In this document: positions 43,774-52,430 of the stretch, one piece after another
How positions within the stretch are numbered: the first letter of the stretch is position 1
Layout: every line of letters starts with the position of its first letter
Assembly (NCBI GenBank): GCA_023511795.1
Contig: JAIMAU010000002.1
Coordinates: 248,001-312,000 of the forward strand
DNA length: 64,000 nucleotides
Direction of reading: 5' to 3'
From: Armatimonadota bacterium
Lineage (GTDB): Bacteria > Armatimonadota > UBA5829 > DTJY01
The notes under the pieces: model-generated
Databases searched by the model: none
Told to the model about the DNA's origin: nothing
What the model saw: only the letters and a program-made list of their open reading frames with translations
Translations under genes and position numbers: made by a program

Positions 43774-44979
43774 ATGGCAAGAATAAAGCTCAGCGCGGTA
43801 TTTATCTCCTCGCTGTCTATTCTCGCAGTTGCTGCTGTTTTGAACATATGGCAGCTATATTTTATGTCTGCCACCCTCGGAATGCTTCCGATAGTTTCGT
43901 ATCTACTCGGGCGCATTTCAGCAAGGGGGTTGAAATGTACAAGGGAATGCCCTGAGTACGTCTCCGAGGGTGAACCTATTTTGGTTTCCCTAAGGCTTGA
44001 AGGGGGGCAGATGCTCGTTGGTCCGGTAGAAGTCCACGATTCATTTCCCCAATGGTTTGAATTGGCGTCCAGGGAAAATGTTGTTGAGTGGCATGATGAG
44101 GTGCTGGTAATCTCTTATAGGACGGTGCCGAAAAAGCGGGGAAAATACCGCGTTGGGCCCGTGATTGTTCGCACGACTGACCCACTCGGATTTTTTACAT
44201 TCACAAGCCGCTATCCTTTGTTTTCCAATATGATCGTTTATCCGTCACCTCTGCGCATCTCCGAACTAGATTCGAGGCTTGGCGGAGAATTTGCAGAGCA
44301 GCAGTTCGAGGGTTCTGGCGCAAAGGGGAGCGGTGTGGATTTCCATGGCGTTAGGGATTTCAGTGCGGGTGATGAACTGAGGCGGGTTCACTGGAAATCA
44401 ACTGCTCGCCATGGGAAGCTTAATGTTGTCGAGTTTGAACATGCCCTAGGGCATAATGCTGTAATTGTAATTGACCTAGAGCAGGGCATAGAGATAGGCG
44501 AACCACCTTTTACATCGCTGGAGTACGCCGCAAAATTAGCTGCGGGGATTGCAGAGCAGGCAGTTATGCGGGGAAGTAGTGTACGGCTCATATATCCAGG
44601 GATTACTGGAAGTGCAGCATTGCCTGGGGTTGGGCTTGACCAGTACTACGCGATTTTGGAGGCTCTTGCAGGAATGAAAGCAGACAAGTGTCAGTCCCTA
44701 TGTGACATGTTATTGCAAGAGTCAGATTCGATCGAGAGAAATGCAGTTGTGATATGCTTGTCGTCTCGAATCGAAGAGAAAATGGCAGATTGTGCGGAGA
44801 TTCTAGGTGGCCGATCTATAAAGATCTTTTTTGTTTTTTTGAAGATGGCATCAGTTTTATTAGGGGCGCATGAAGAGATATTGATTTCTAATTTGGCTTC
44901 CGCTGGGGCGTCTATTGCAGTTGTAGAATGTTCAGATAAAGAGCTAATGGCTAGGCTAAATTATCAATATGTGGGCTGA
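43774..44979 (+). CDS. DUF58-domain membrane protein
   Basis: 401 residues. Two membrane helices at the start (VFISSLSILAVAAVLNIWQLYF region) precede a beta-rich region and the DUF58 motif GSGVDFHGVRDFSAGDELRR followed by HWKSTARHGKL. The C-terminal part is von Willebrand A-like (AVIVIDLEQGIE). DUF58 proteins act with MoxR-type AAA ATPases and transglutaminase-like proteins, perhaps in assembly of other complexes. Here the transglutaminase gene overlaps by 11 bases, but no MoxR ATPase is in the cluster. ATG 43774 is chosen for its ribosome binding site AAGGG. Confidence 0.88.
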   Translation: MARIKLSAVFISSLSILAVAAVLNIWQLYFMSATLGMLPIVSYLLGRISARGLKCTRECPEYVSEGEPILVSLRLEGGQMLVGPVEVHDSFPQWFELASRENVVEWHDEVLVISYRTVPKKRGKYRVGPVIVRTTDPLGFFTFTSRYPLFSNMIVYPSPLRISELDSRLGGEFAEQQFEGSGAKGSGVDFHGVRDFSAGDELRRVHWKSTARHGKLNVVEFEHALGHNAVIVIDLEQGIEIGEPPFTSLEYAAKLAAGIAEQAVMRGSSVRLIYPGITGSAALPGVGLDQYYAILEALAGMKADKCQSLCDMLLQESDSIERNAVVICLSSRIEEKMADCAEILGGRSIKIFFVFLKMASVLLGAHEEILISNLASAGASIAVVECSDKELMARLNYQYVG

Positions 44980-47092
44980 AAGAGTGCAGAATGAGGCTTT
45001 AAATAGAATACCGCTATATGTGGCAGCTTTCGGTGCGGCTTTGGTTGGGGTAGCTTCGTTAAGCATTGCAGTGAACGATAGTCGTTTCGCAGGCATAATA
45101 TTTGGCCTACTAGCCACCGGGTTCGCCACGAGTTGGGGGACACGCGCAGGTCTTATCAAGAAGCAGCTTATGGAGAAGGCTATCTTGCTTATGCTTGGTG
45201 TGATACTAGCTGCAATGTACTTTATGCCCGACCTGAGGTACGAGTTCCTGCCAGCGAGCGGTCTTACTTCTCTGGACAGCTTGATGGTTTCATTGCTGGC
45301 CTGGATGATGGTAATTTACAGCTTCAATCTGCGTTCGGACAGGGCGGTGTTATTTATATGTGTCCCTGTGCTTAGCCTTGTGGGGCTAATCGGAACTTTC
45401 GGCGTTAGTGCTGAGGTCCTCACTTTCTTTGTCATGTTTGTGTGCTTTGCTGCCTTCGCCCTCGTTGAGCAAAATGCCCTCTCGGCGCAGGAAGGAAGCG
45501 TGGTCAGGTCGCATTCAAGGAGGGTTGTCCACGCGCTTGTTGCAGGCAAAGTTGTGATTTGTGCAATTTTAATGGGTTTGCTAGCAGGGCAGGTTGTTTT
45601 CTGGGGCACCGGCGGCAAGATAACAGGTTTTTTTGTTGGTCGCCAGCAATTCTTGGCGGCAGAGTCCTTAGTCGGAGGCGATTTCATGCCTGTGTGTACC
45701 GGCCCTGTTGCACTTGGTGATGAGGAAGTGATGACTGTGCAGTGTGAAGAAGGTTTTCTTTGGCGCTCGCAAGTATATGATACTTACACAGGGCGGGGCT
45801 GGGTAAACACTATATATGAATGGGAACAAAACCTAATTCCCAAAACACGATGGGTGGCACTTGGCTTCCAAAAAGGCCATAAAGTACCTCTTAATGGATA
45901 TGCTATTCCCTGGGATGCTAATCGCTTAGGTATGCGCACAAGAGTAAGAGAAGTTCAGCAGACTTTTCGTTCGTTAGGAACGCCGATGGTTTTGGTCTAT
46001 GGGGCTGCAGAACCAGTGTTTGTGGCGTTCCAGAGGCCTGTTGGACTGCGGCGGGTTGGTGGTTCTTTACGGACAAGCCGTCCTTACGGAACTAAGAATC
46101 GATATATTGTAATTTCATCAGTGAGTACTGCGACTAGGGCAGAGCTTGAAAACGCCGGGACTGATTATCCTGAATTCATCGCAGACCGTTACTGTGATGT
46201 CCCGCCGTCTTGTTGGCAAATCCAAAGGATTACCGATAAAGTTACCTCAGGGTTGACGAATCCCTATGAGAAAGTAATAGCGATTAAGGATTTTCTTGAG
46301 AAAGAGTACGTCTACGATGCCGCGGCACCGGCGGCGCCACCCCAGGAAGATGTAGTTACCTATTTTTTGTTGAAATCCCGCCGCGGCTATTGTGATGTTT
46401 TTGCAAGTGCAATGGCAATAATGTGTAGGCAAGCAGGCGTGCCCGCACGTGTTGTGAGCGGATTTGCCACAGGTGTTTATCACGAGGAGGACGGCCTATT
46501 CCATGTCCAGCAGAAGGACCGTCATGCATGGACGGAAGTGTATTTCCCAAATTACGGATGGATTGCATTTGATTTGGCCCCTGCTGAGGGCAGCCCTGGT
46601 CTGCTAGTACGTATTTCCAAGCTTTTGGCAAGAGCATATAGGGCGGTAACTGCTGGTGGTTTCGCCGTGGCGGCAATGCTCGTGTTGGCGGCCCTTGCGT
46701 TATATTTGGTCAAGGTTCGAATAATAGACCGGAGGAGAAATGAACCTCAATGGGTGGCTGACTTAAAAGTATCCCGCAGCCGTGCAGTTCAAAACTATAA
46801 GAGGATGTGTCGCATGCTTGCAGGCATTGGGTATCCTAGATTGCCTGCATTAACGCCGTTGGAGTATGCGGCGGAGCTGTCTGCTGTTTTGCCGACAGAG
46901 TTAAGCCGTATGCTGCCGACTATAGAAGCGATTACATCTGATTTTATGGAGGTACGGTATGGAAGGCGCGACCTCCCTGAAAGTCAAATTAATGAAAGTG
47001 CTGCTCTTCTAGAAGATTTTGCTCGGGCAATAAGAGGATTTTGGATGAAACGTCTGCGAAAAGTATGCGTTCGGAGATTAGTCAATGAATAA
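44969..47092 (+). CDS. TgpA-like membrane transglutaminase
   Basis: 707 residues. About six membrane helices in the first 220 residues (DUF3488 region), then an extracytoplasmic transglutaminase-like domain with the triad Cys475 (RRGYCDVFASA), His519 (DRHAWTEVYF) and Asp535 (WIAFDLAPAEG). A final helix near residue 560-580 leads to a C-terminal cytosolic tail of DUF4129 type (LTPLEYAAELSAVLP). The P. aeruginosa homologue TgpA is needed for viability, but its substrate is unsettled. It overlaps DUF58 upstream and holA downstream by a few bases, so all three share a message. Confidence 0.88.
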   Translation: MWAERVQNEALNRIPLYVAAFGAALVGVASLSIAVNDSRFAGIIFGLLATGFATSWGTRAGLIKKQLMEKAILLMLGVILAAMYFMPDLRYEFLPASGLTSLDSLMVSLLAWMMVIYSFNLRSDRAVLFICVPVLSLVGLIGTFGVSAEVLTFFVMFVCFAAFALVEQNALSAQEGSVVRSHSRRVVHALVAGKVVICAILMGLLAGQVVFWGTGGKITGFFVGRQQFLAAESLVGGDFMPVCTGPVALGDEEVMTVQCEEGFLWRSQVYDTYTGRGWVNTIYEWEQNLIPKTRWVALGFQKGHKVPLNGYAIPWDANRLGMRTRVREVQQTFRSLGTPMVLVYGAAEPVFVAFQRPVGLRRVGGSLRTSRPYGTKNRYIVISSVSTATRAELENAGTDYPEFIADRYCDVPPSCWQIQRITDKVTSGLTNPYEKVIAIKDFLEKEYVYDAAAPAAPPQEDVVTYFLLKSRRGYCDVFASAMAIMCRQAGVPARVVSGFATGVYHEEDGLFHVQQKDRHAWTEVYFPNYGWIAFDLAPAEGSPGLLVRISKLLARAYRAVTAGGFAVAAMLVLAALALYLVKVRIIDRRRNEPQWVADLKVSRSRAVQNYKRMCRMLAGIGYPRLPALTPLEYAAELSAVLPTELSRMLPTIEAITSDFMEVRYGRRDLPESQINESAALLEDFARAIRGFWMKRLRKVCVRRLVNE

Positions 47093-48209
47093 TATAGCTA
47101 ATGGTCAGGCAAAGGATAGGGTTTGTCTTTTTACCGGTGAAGTTGACGCCCGCAGGTATGAAGCTGTTGATGCACTTATCAGTCGTTTTGTTGATCCTGC
47201 TTTTGCAGAATTTGACCTTGAATATATCGATGCGGAGACATCATCTGCATCAGAAATCCTTTCTGCTGTTTCAACGGTTCCATTTGCTTCAGAGAGGAAA
47301 GTTGTCGTTGTTCAGGATGTTGACTGCTTAGGTGCGGATGAACAGCTCAAAATTGCTAATTTTCTTCCAAAGTTAAGTGCGAGGAGTTGTCTGATACTTC
47401 TAACTTCGGAAAAGGCGGTTACAGTAAAGCCAAAGAGCCAGGCAAAGGAAAAAGCTTCAACGGGTGCAGATGGCGAAGAGGAGGCTCCGAGAAAGGGGCT
47501 TCAGCCGAAGCTTCGGTCGGCAGTCGCCAAATATGGAACCATTGTTCATGCTGAAAAATTAAAAGGGGAGGCTCTTCGAAGGGCAGTTGTTGCAGAGGCA
47601 CACAAGCACGGAAAGGATATTCAGCAGGCGGCAGCGGAGGCTCTTGCGTACTCAATAGAAGGGAGCTTGGCGCTAATGCAACGTGAGATTGAGAAGCTTG
47701 CTATTTATATTGGCGATCGAAAGACTATCATGCTCGCCGATGTCGAACGTTTGACACCAAGGCCACCTGAAGATAGGATTTTTCCAATGATTGATGCGAT
47801 TGGAGCAGGTAAGAAGGCGCAGGCGATTAAGCTCCTCCAGGAGACTCTTATGGCAAGCGCAAGACCCGAGGAAGAGGTCATGCGAATTTTAGCGATGCTA
47901 GCTCGGCACTTTCGCTTACTTTATCAGATGGCGTATTTGAGGCAAATTGGCTTGGACCCTTTCTCCAAGGTGCCCGACGACGTTGCAGATATGTTGCCTA
48001 AGGAGCATAACATCTTGGAAACCGCAGAATATGCAAGGAGGGCAATGGCGGCGCAGTTGCGGTTTTTTACTATGCCTCAAATCATGAAGTGCTTGAAGCA
48101 GGTTCTTGCAACTGAGCTGGTAACAAAAGGCGTTGAGGGAGAAGCTAGCTCCCGCCGGTTGAACCTCGAAATCCTCATAATGAGGCTTTGCGATCGAGAA
48201 AGGTGTTAA
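47085..48209 (+). CDS. holA: DNA polymerase III delta subunit
   Basis: Part of the clamp loader that places the sliding clamp on DNA. The 374-residue protein has the HolA layout: domain I (ERKVVVVQDVDCLGADEQL, SCLILLTSEKA), the helical lid (IQQAAAEALAYSIEGSLALMQ, EIEKLAIYIGD) and the C-terminal helical collar (EDRIFPMIDAIGAGKKAQAI, EEEVMRILAMLARHFRLLYQ). An insertion of about 30 charged residues (around residues 107-140, with many Lys and Glu) interrupts domain I. The TgpA gene overlaps its start by eight bases, an arrangement I do not know from other groups. Confidence 0.93.
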   Translation: MNNIANGQAKDRVCLFTGEVDARRYEAVDALISRFVDPAFAEFDLEYIDAETSSASEILSAVSTVPFASERKVVVVQDVDCLGADEQLKIANFLPKLSARSCLILLTSEKAVTVKPKSQAKEKASTGADGEEEAPRKGLQPKLRSAVAKYGTIVHAEKLKGEALRRAVVAEAHKHGKDIQQAAAEALAYSIEGSLALMQREIEKLAIYIGDRKTIMLADVERLTPRPPEDRIFPMIDAIGAGKKAQAIKLLQETLMASARPEEEVMRILAMLARHFRLLYQMAYLRQIGLDPFSKVPDDVADMLPKEHNILETAEYARRAMAAQLRFFTMPQIMKCLKQVLATELVTKGVEGEASSRRLNLEILIMRLCDRERC

Positions 48210-48216
48210 GGGCTCC

Positions 48217-48714
48217 TTAGTCTGACTGGGGCAAGTATTTTATAAATTTCCCACTATTGGGTGTCGTCTCAATATACAGCGCGTCGTAGGGTTGAGAATC
48301 TCCTTGCCTGTAGTAGATGACGTGATCGTCCGTGTAGTCTCCTGTGGTTATCACATTGACTGATACCGGTCCGCCCGACGCTATCCAAGTTTTTCCTTGA
48401 TAGGTGAAAGATGTCGGTAGCCCAGGTGGTAAGACTGCTTCGCCTTGTGGTTGAGTTGGCGTTTGTGGCTGAGCGGTTTCTGGGGACGGTTGCTGAGGAG
48501 GTATTTCCGCAGGCGGTGGCGTTGGTGGTTGGACTTCCTTTTTTATGAAGTCCTCAGGTCGGCCAGTTTTGACTTTTGGCCCGGTTACGACAATTGTTTT
48601 AGGCGGGCGACTAGAAGCGGCTGAGATAAGTGTTAGGACGAGGAGGATACTGGCAATTCCCAGTGCGAACCAAATCCAGTTATGCGTGCGATTGGTTTTA
48701 TCAGTAGTAGCCAT
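48217..48714 (-). CDS. membrane-anchored protein of unknown function with proline-rich linker
   Basis: 165 residues. A short basic N-terminus, one membrane helix (WIWFALGIASILLVLTLISAA), a proline- and glutamine-rich stretch of about 60 residues (PPTPPPAEIPPQQPSPETAQ and more) and a C-terminal domain of about 55 residues (GKTWIASGGPVSVNVITT, DDHVIYYRQGDSQPYDALYI). The layout suggests a small domain held away from the membrane by a stiff spacer. I do not recognise the domain. ATG 48714 follows AAGGGG at the right distance; a GTG at 48720 is less good. It converges with holA with only seven bases between stops. Confidence 0.6.
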   Translation of the reverse strand: MATTDKTNRTHNWIWFALGIASILLVLTLISAASSRPPKTIVVTGPKVKTGRPEDFIKKEVQPPTPPPAEIPPQQPSPETAQPQTPTQPQGEAVLPPGLPTSFTYQGKTWIASGGPVSVNVITTGDYTDDHVIYYRQGDSQPYDALYIETTPNSGKFIKYLPQSD

Positions 48715-48811
48715 ACGCACCCCTTATGTTTAGTAGCGCTTTTGAATTTCAATTCATTAATACCCAAAGAGGTGCGTTTGCAATCACGGGCATGCAATGG
48801 CACAATTTTAC

Positions 48812-48858
48812 CTGCTCGTTACCCCCAGCAGACACGATTGGTTCGGCGGTAACGAACC
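48812..48858 (-). other. two adjacent hairpins with complementary loops (candidate structured RNA)
   Basis: On the minus strand, GGTTCG-TTACCGC-CGAACC (48858-48840) is followed after an 8-base linker by CTGCT-GGGGGTAACG-AGCAG (48831-48812). The loops can pair: TTACC in the first with GGTAA in the second. The element lies in the 204-base gap between the LuxR-type gene and the membrane-anchored unknown, both on the minus strand, so it would be in the 3' part of one message or the leader of the other. I match it to no known riboswitch. Confidence 0.35.
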
Positions 48859-48918
48859 TTCTCAAAGAGGCTAAGTGTATCAAAATATTGTATTTTATAG
48901 ATTCTTGATTACCGCTTG

Positions 48919-49164
48919 TTATGTTGGAGACAAAACCCCCAGCTCTGCTGCGCGCCGGAGTGCCTGAATTCGATTCGAAACACCCAGCTTTTCATAAATT
49001 TTTGCTAGATGAAAGTCCACAGTGCGTTTGCTTAGGTAGAGGATCTCGGCAACCTCTCCGCTTGACTTACCTTCGAGGATCAAGTTCAAGACTTCGATCT
49101 CCCGCGCGGTCAAAGAGGGCGTCTCCCTGCGGTCAGAAGAAGGTATGGATAAGGTGGTGGCCAT
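48919..49164 (-). CDS. stand-alone LuxR-type (GerE) helix-turn-helix regulator
   Basis: 81 residues, nearly all one GerE domain: PSLTAREIEVLNLILEGKSS, EVAEILYLSKRTVDFHLAKI and YEKLGVSNRIQALRRAAEL. The recognition helix is SKRTVDFHLAKIY. There is no receiver, PAS or autoinducer-binding domain, so its activity must be set by amount or by partner proteins, as for B. subtilis GerE. It is followed by a 600-base non-coding region on its upstream side, which includes a 20-base imperfect palindrome of the length and spacing typical for LuxR-type sites. Confidence 0.85.
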   Translation of the reverse strand: MATTLSIPSSDRRETPSLTAREIEVLNLILEGKSSGEVAEILYLSKRTVDFHLAKIYEKLGVSNRIQALRRAAELGVLSPT

Positions 49165-49484
49165 CCTTCAGCTCCCCTTTCCGCTTAACCTCTTGGCTCC
49201 AAAGAGCCGGGCTTTGCTATTGCCGGTATCTCGTTGTATTCGGCTTTGTATTTAGCAGTAGATATAAACTACAACGATATCCGGTCCCTGAGATCACCTG
49301 CTCTGCGTCAGGTTTTTATTTATGCCTGCGTCTTCGATTTCTGTTTAGCTCTGAATCAAAGAGCGGCTTTGCCGCCCGGTACTATGTAAAAGCAATTGAT
49401 GGCTTTGATTGGGGTGTGCTATATCTTCTTTGTTCAAGTGCGATTTTATTAAAAGTTCGCCTTATTGTCAACTTTCGAACATAA

Positions 49485-49524
49485 AACTGGTAAAATTACC
49501 AGGTGTGTAAAGATTATATATACT
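49485..49524 (+). promoter_or_regulatory. operator-like palindrome overlapping a promoter
   Basis: AACTGGTAAAATTACCAGGT (49485-49504) is an imperfect 20-base palindrome with eight of ten positions symmetrical. Its right half contains TTACCA (49496-49501), a fair -35, followed by a 17-base spacer and TATACT (49519-49524). A bound regulator would cover the -35. Predicted start is near 49531. Confidence 0.5.
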
Positions 49525-49530
49525 ACAGTC

Positions 49531-49698
49531 AATTGGTACCTCATATATCCTGGCACTAATGCCTGTTTATTGATGATTTATTGATAATGGCACATGTTCT
49601 GCAACAATTTTAGATAGCGCAACTCTTCTCCTTCCAGGCTTGATTTAGGATCCTCATGATCCAACCCGTCCAGCAGGCGCTGGCGGGTTTTCTTTTTT
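49531..49698 (+). ncRNA. predicted small RNA, about 165 bases, with C/U-rich anti-Shine-Dalgarno segment
   Basis: The transcript runs from the promoter at 49496-49524 to the intrinsic terminator at 49663-49698. Visible structure: hairpin GGCA-CTAA-TGCC (49552-49563), two tandem near-copies of TTTATTGATGA (49566-49576, 49577-49587), an unpaired pyrimidine run CTCTTCTCCTTCC (49623-49635), hairpin GGATC-CTCAT-GATCC (49648-49662) and the terminator. C/U-rich unpaired segments between hairpins are the seed regions of many trans-acting small RNAs in Gram-positive bacteria. ACTCTTCTCCTT is perfectly complementary to 12557-12568 in the leader of the corrinoid-protein gene. No known RNA family fits. 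All of this is inferred from signals, not homology. Confidence 0.45.
49663..49698 (+). terminator. plus-strand intrinsic terminator with no plus-strand protein gene before it
   Basis: AACCCG-T-CCAGC (49663-49674), four-base loop, GCTGG-CGGGTT (49679-49689), then TTCTTTTTT. The T-run is only on the plus strand, so it does not serve the minus-strand GH78 gene. The nearest plus-strand gene upstream, holA, ends 1.45 kb away behind two minus-strand genes. Confidence 0.8.
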
Positions 49699-49771
49699 AT
49701 ATTTTTCAAAGAAAATTGGGCAATGGTTGGGTAATTTTTATTTGAATACTTATTCTTTTTGCCAATTAGCA

Positions 49772-52390
49772 TTAATTGTTAAAGGCGACAGTTAGCTCAT
49801 ATTTTCCAGATTGTTCGATTGTTAAATAGGCTCTACCACAACGGAGTCCAGAAAAGGAGATACCTGCAGGCAGAAGTTGACTTCCGTTTACTAATACTTT
49901 TGGTGTCTTGCTATCGTCAGGCAGCGGCAGGCTAACATCCGCCTTCATTCCCTTGGGAATCTTAATTGCAATTCGAAAAGCATCCTTGTTATTTTTCCAA
50001 TCAACTTCAACGTCGCCTAGAGGTGTTGGTACACACCCCTTTGCCCAATCTAGGCTGCCAGCGTTTGGGGCAATGGACACTCGGCGAAACCCTGGTTTGG
50101 CTGGGCTTATTCCTAATATATACTTGGACAGATGTGAGGTTGGGGCGGAAGACCACCCGTGGCATAGTGAATTTGAATTATGCCAATTCTCCCAAAGTGT
50201 GGTTGAGCCCCAGTCGAGCATTTTGCCCCAGTTGGTCTCGATGAAGTCGAGTGCTTCACTGTGCATGTTGTTTTCGAAAAGCGCTTCGAGGAAGAAGTAG
50301 GAGAAGAATGGGCCGCCAGGTATTATGCCGCTTGATGTATCAAGAGCCTTCGCAAGTATCGCCTTACGGACTTCAACGGGGGCGATTCCATAGACAGCGG
50401 CGAGGCCGTTCGGCATCTGGCTAAGTTCGCTTGAGAAAGTTTTGTCCTTCTCTGAGTAGTATTCAGCATACATCCCTCTAGAGTAATCAAAGAGCCTTGA
50501 GTTAATTGCTAATTTTACTTCCTCAGCCCGAGTGGAAAGTTTAGTTGCTGTTTCATTATCTCCAACTAACTTCGCAAGCTCAGAGGCATCTAAGAGCGCC
50601 TTGTAATATAGGCAGTTCTGCGCTGTAATAGTGCCCTTGAGCTGGCCAGCGGTCCAATCAATAAAGTTCCAATGCGGTAAGTCGGTTAGCAGGCCAAAGG
50701 CATCCTTTTGTGCTTCAAACCAGCCAATTAGTTTTTTTACTTTGGGGAAGATTTCGGCAACAAGGGTTCTGTCGCCAGTATACATGTAGTAGTCTTGGAT
50801 TGACATAATCCAATAGAGACAAAAAGCCGGGATTGGGTTATCAAACGTTCCTGGCCAAAAACACATTGTTATGCCATTTGGCTTTTGTGATTGGCCTATT
50901 TGCTTAATACCCTTTCGGATAAGATAAGTATCGCCAAATACGTAATAATTGGTCATCGCCTCGACTCGGGCATCGCCCCACCATTGTGTGCGTTCTCGCC
51001 AAGGGCAGTCAGTGTAGGCGTCTTCCATATTGAGCTGAACTGTGTACGCGCCCACCCTCCATATTTCGTTCAGTCGTTCGTTTGAGCATTCGAAGTATCC
51101 GCGCCATTTAACCGGATAGGTGGAGAAATTCACGCTAATGGATTCGATAACTACTGGGCCTGGGCAGTCGCGAAAGTCAAGCTGCATATACCTAAATGCA
51201 CGTTTATCGAAAGTCTCCCAAGTTTGGCGATTGGGCTTCATTCGGTATCTATCTGCGTAATGGACGCCGCTACGATGGGGGTCGACCTTTCCTTCGGTAA
51301 GCAGTTCGCCGTATCCGATATCTATTACACCCCCGCTCGATGCGAGGATATTGATTCGGGGGTAGCCTGTGATTTCGCGGCCAAAGTCAAGAACGATATA
51401 TACTGCTTTTCCGGCCTTGCGTTCTTTTTCTGGGAGTGGATAAACAGTGCATACGCCTAGCTTTGAATTTGTTGCCGAAAACGCAGGCAAAGTCTTTCCC
51501 CTAGGGTCCAAAGGTTGAGAATGTAGGATATCTTCAATATTTGGCCGCCTGATGAGCGCTTGTGGGTTTGTGACCAGTATGGCTGTGTTTTGTGCCTTTT
51601 TTCTAACTTCATGGCTCATCAATGCGGCTATTGAGGCCTTATCGTCATAGGGGTTATCGTTTGGAGATGGCTCAGCAGTGCCTATTTCATAGATTGCCGT
51701 TGGGAATATCTCCTGTTCATACATCTGGGGGATTTCGCTCGGCACAAGCATGGGCCATGGGTCCATACCCGATGGGCCGATTACCTTTGCCTTCTCCCAG
51801 TTTGAATCATCGAAGCAGACTTCAGTCCATCCATCGGGGGCAAGATTTGCATCGTAAACTTCGTTGAATCCCAACTGCACGTCCATTCGCGGTAGATCGC
51901 GGAACCAGGCTTTGGCTGGCAACACCCGCCAAGATTCGTCGGATGCGAGCGTAAGCTTCTTACATTTGCTAGAGTTGGCATCTGTGTAAAAAATTGACCC
52001 GTCAAAGATGAAGCCGCCTCGCCCGAGTATGTAGAAGAATGTTCCTGTGCCGTAGTGATGAACCAAAGCAGCAATTACATTCTTGCCGGATGTTAGGTAA
52101 GGTGAAAGGTCATAAGTGTCATAGTACTGCCATCGAGGGTCAGACCGCGCAGGGCCGCGCCCAACGAACCGGCCATTTACGTAGAGCTTGTAGCGGCTGT
52201 CAGCGCAAATCCGCACGGGTGCGGTGACAGCGTTTCCAGGCAAGTTGAATGTCTTTCGAACATACAAGTAGTAGTTGACCGGCTTGTCCTCGCCTGAGTC
52301 CCATATCCATTTGCCTTTCCAGCTTCCAGCGGCAGGGCGGACGCTGAAGATTAGGCAGAGAACGGCGCAAAGGATGATGATTCTGCACAT
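49772..52390 (-). CDS. secreted GH78 alpha-L-rhamnosidase
   Basis: 872 residues. Signal peptide CRIIILCAVLCLIFSVRPAA, then an N-terminal carbohydrate-binding-like sandwich (GKWIWDSGEDKPVNYYLYVR, YKLYVNGRFVGRGPARSDP), a second sandwich (IYIVLDFGREITGYPRI-like segment) and the (alpha/alpha)6 barrel from about residue 430. The catalytic loop reads DAYTDCPWRERTQWWGDAR, where Glu466 should be the general acid (the usual form is CPQRDERLGW). LWENWHNSNSLCHGWSSAPT and GFRRVSIAPN are C-terminal GH78 signatures. It removes terminal L-rhamnose from plant or bacterial glycans outside the cell; RhaI at 42401 could use the product. A 12-base palindrome lies 41 bases before the start. Confidence 0.88.
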   Translation of the reverse strand: MCRIIILCAVLCLIFSVRPAAGSWKGKWIWDSGEDKPVNYYLYVRKTFNLPGNAVTAPVRICADSRYKLYVNGRFVGRGPARSDPRWQYYDTYDLSPYLTSGKNVIAALVHHYGTGTFFYILGRGGFIFDGSIFYTDANSSKCKKLTLASDESWRVLPAKAWFRDLPRMDVQLGFNEVYDANLAPDGWTEVCFDDSNWEKAKVIGPSGMDPWPMLVPSEIPQMYEQEIFPTAIYEIGTAEPSPNDNPYDDKASIAALMSHEVRKKAQNTAILVTNPQALIRRPNIEDILHSQPLDPRGKTLPAFSATNSKLGVCTVYPLPEKERKAGKAVYIVLDFGREITGYPRINILASSGGVIDIGYGELLTEGKVDPHRSGVHYADRYRMKPNRQTWETFDKRAFRYMQLDFRDCPGPVVIESISVNFSTYPVKWRGYFECSNERLNEIWRVGAYTVQLNMEDAYTDCPWRERTQWWGDARVEAMTNYYVFGDTYLIRKGIKQIGQSQKPNGITMCFWPGTFDNPIPAFCLYWIMSIQDYYMYTGDRTLVAEIFPKVKKLIGWFEAQKDAFGLLTDLPHWNFIDWTAGQLKGTITAQNCLYYKALLDASELAKLVGDNETATKLSTRAEEVKLAINSRLFDYSRGMYAEYYSEKDKTFSSELSQMPNGLAAVYGIAPVEVRKAILAKALDTSSGIIPGGPFFSYFFLEALFENNMHSEALDFIETNWGKMLDWGSTTLWENWHNSNSLCHGWSSAPTSHLSKYILGISPAKPGFRRVSIAPNAGSLDWAKGCVPTPLGDVEVDWKNNKDAFRIAIKIPKGMKADVSLPLPDDSKTPKVLVNGSQLLPAGISFSGLRCGRAYLTIEQSGKYELTVAFNN

Positions 52391-52430
52391 TGTAGTCAGT
52401 TTAAGGGTTAAGCTGAACTGGTTATTTTTC

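Larger units (their letters stand above)
49165..49771. other. 607-base non-coding region with a predicted small RNA gene
   Basis: Between the start of the LuxR-type gene and the stop of GH78 no convincing protein gene is found. 49165-49480 is AT-rich with no element I can name apart from the upstream side of the LuxR-type gene. 49485-49698 holds an operator-like palindrome, a promoter, about 165 transcribed bases and a terminator, all reading on the plus strand. 49699-49771 is AT-rich. Confidence 0.5.

Noticed and set aside
48919-49484. Plus-strand frame of 187 codons at 48921-49484
   Set aside because: Antisense to the LuxR-type gene for its first third and without recognisable protein features after it.
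49578-49772. A minus-strand frame of 64 codons in the gap before GH78
   Set aside because: No family resemblance, lysine- and asparagine-rich as expected from AT-rich DNA, and it runs through the plus-strand terminator hairpin.
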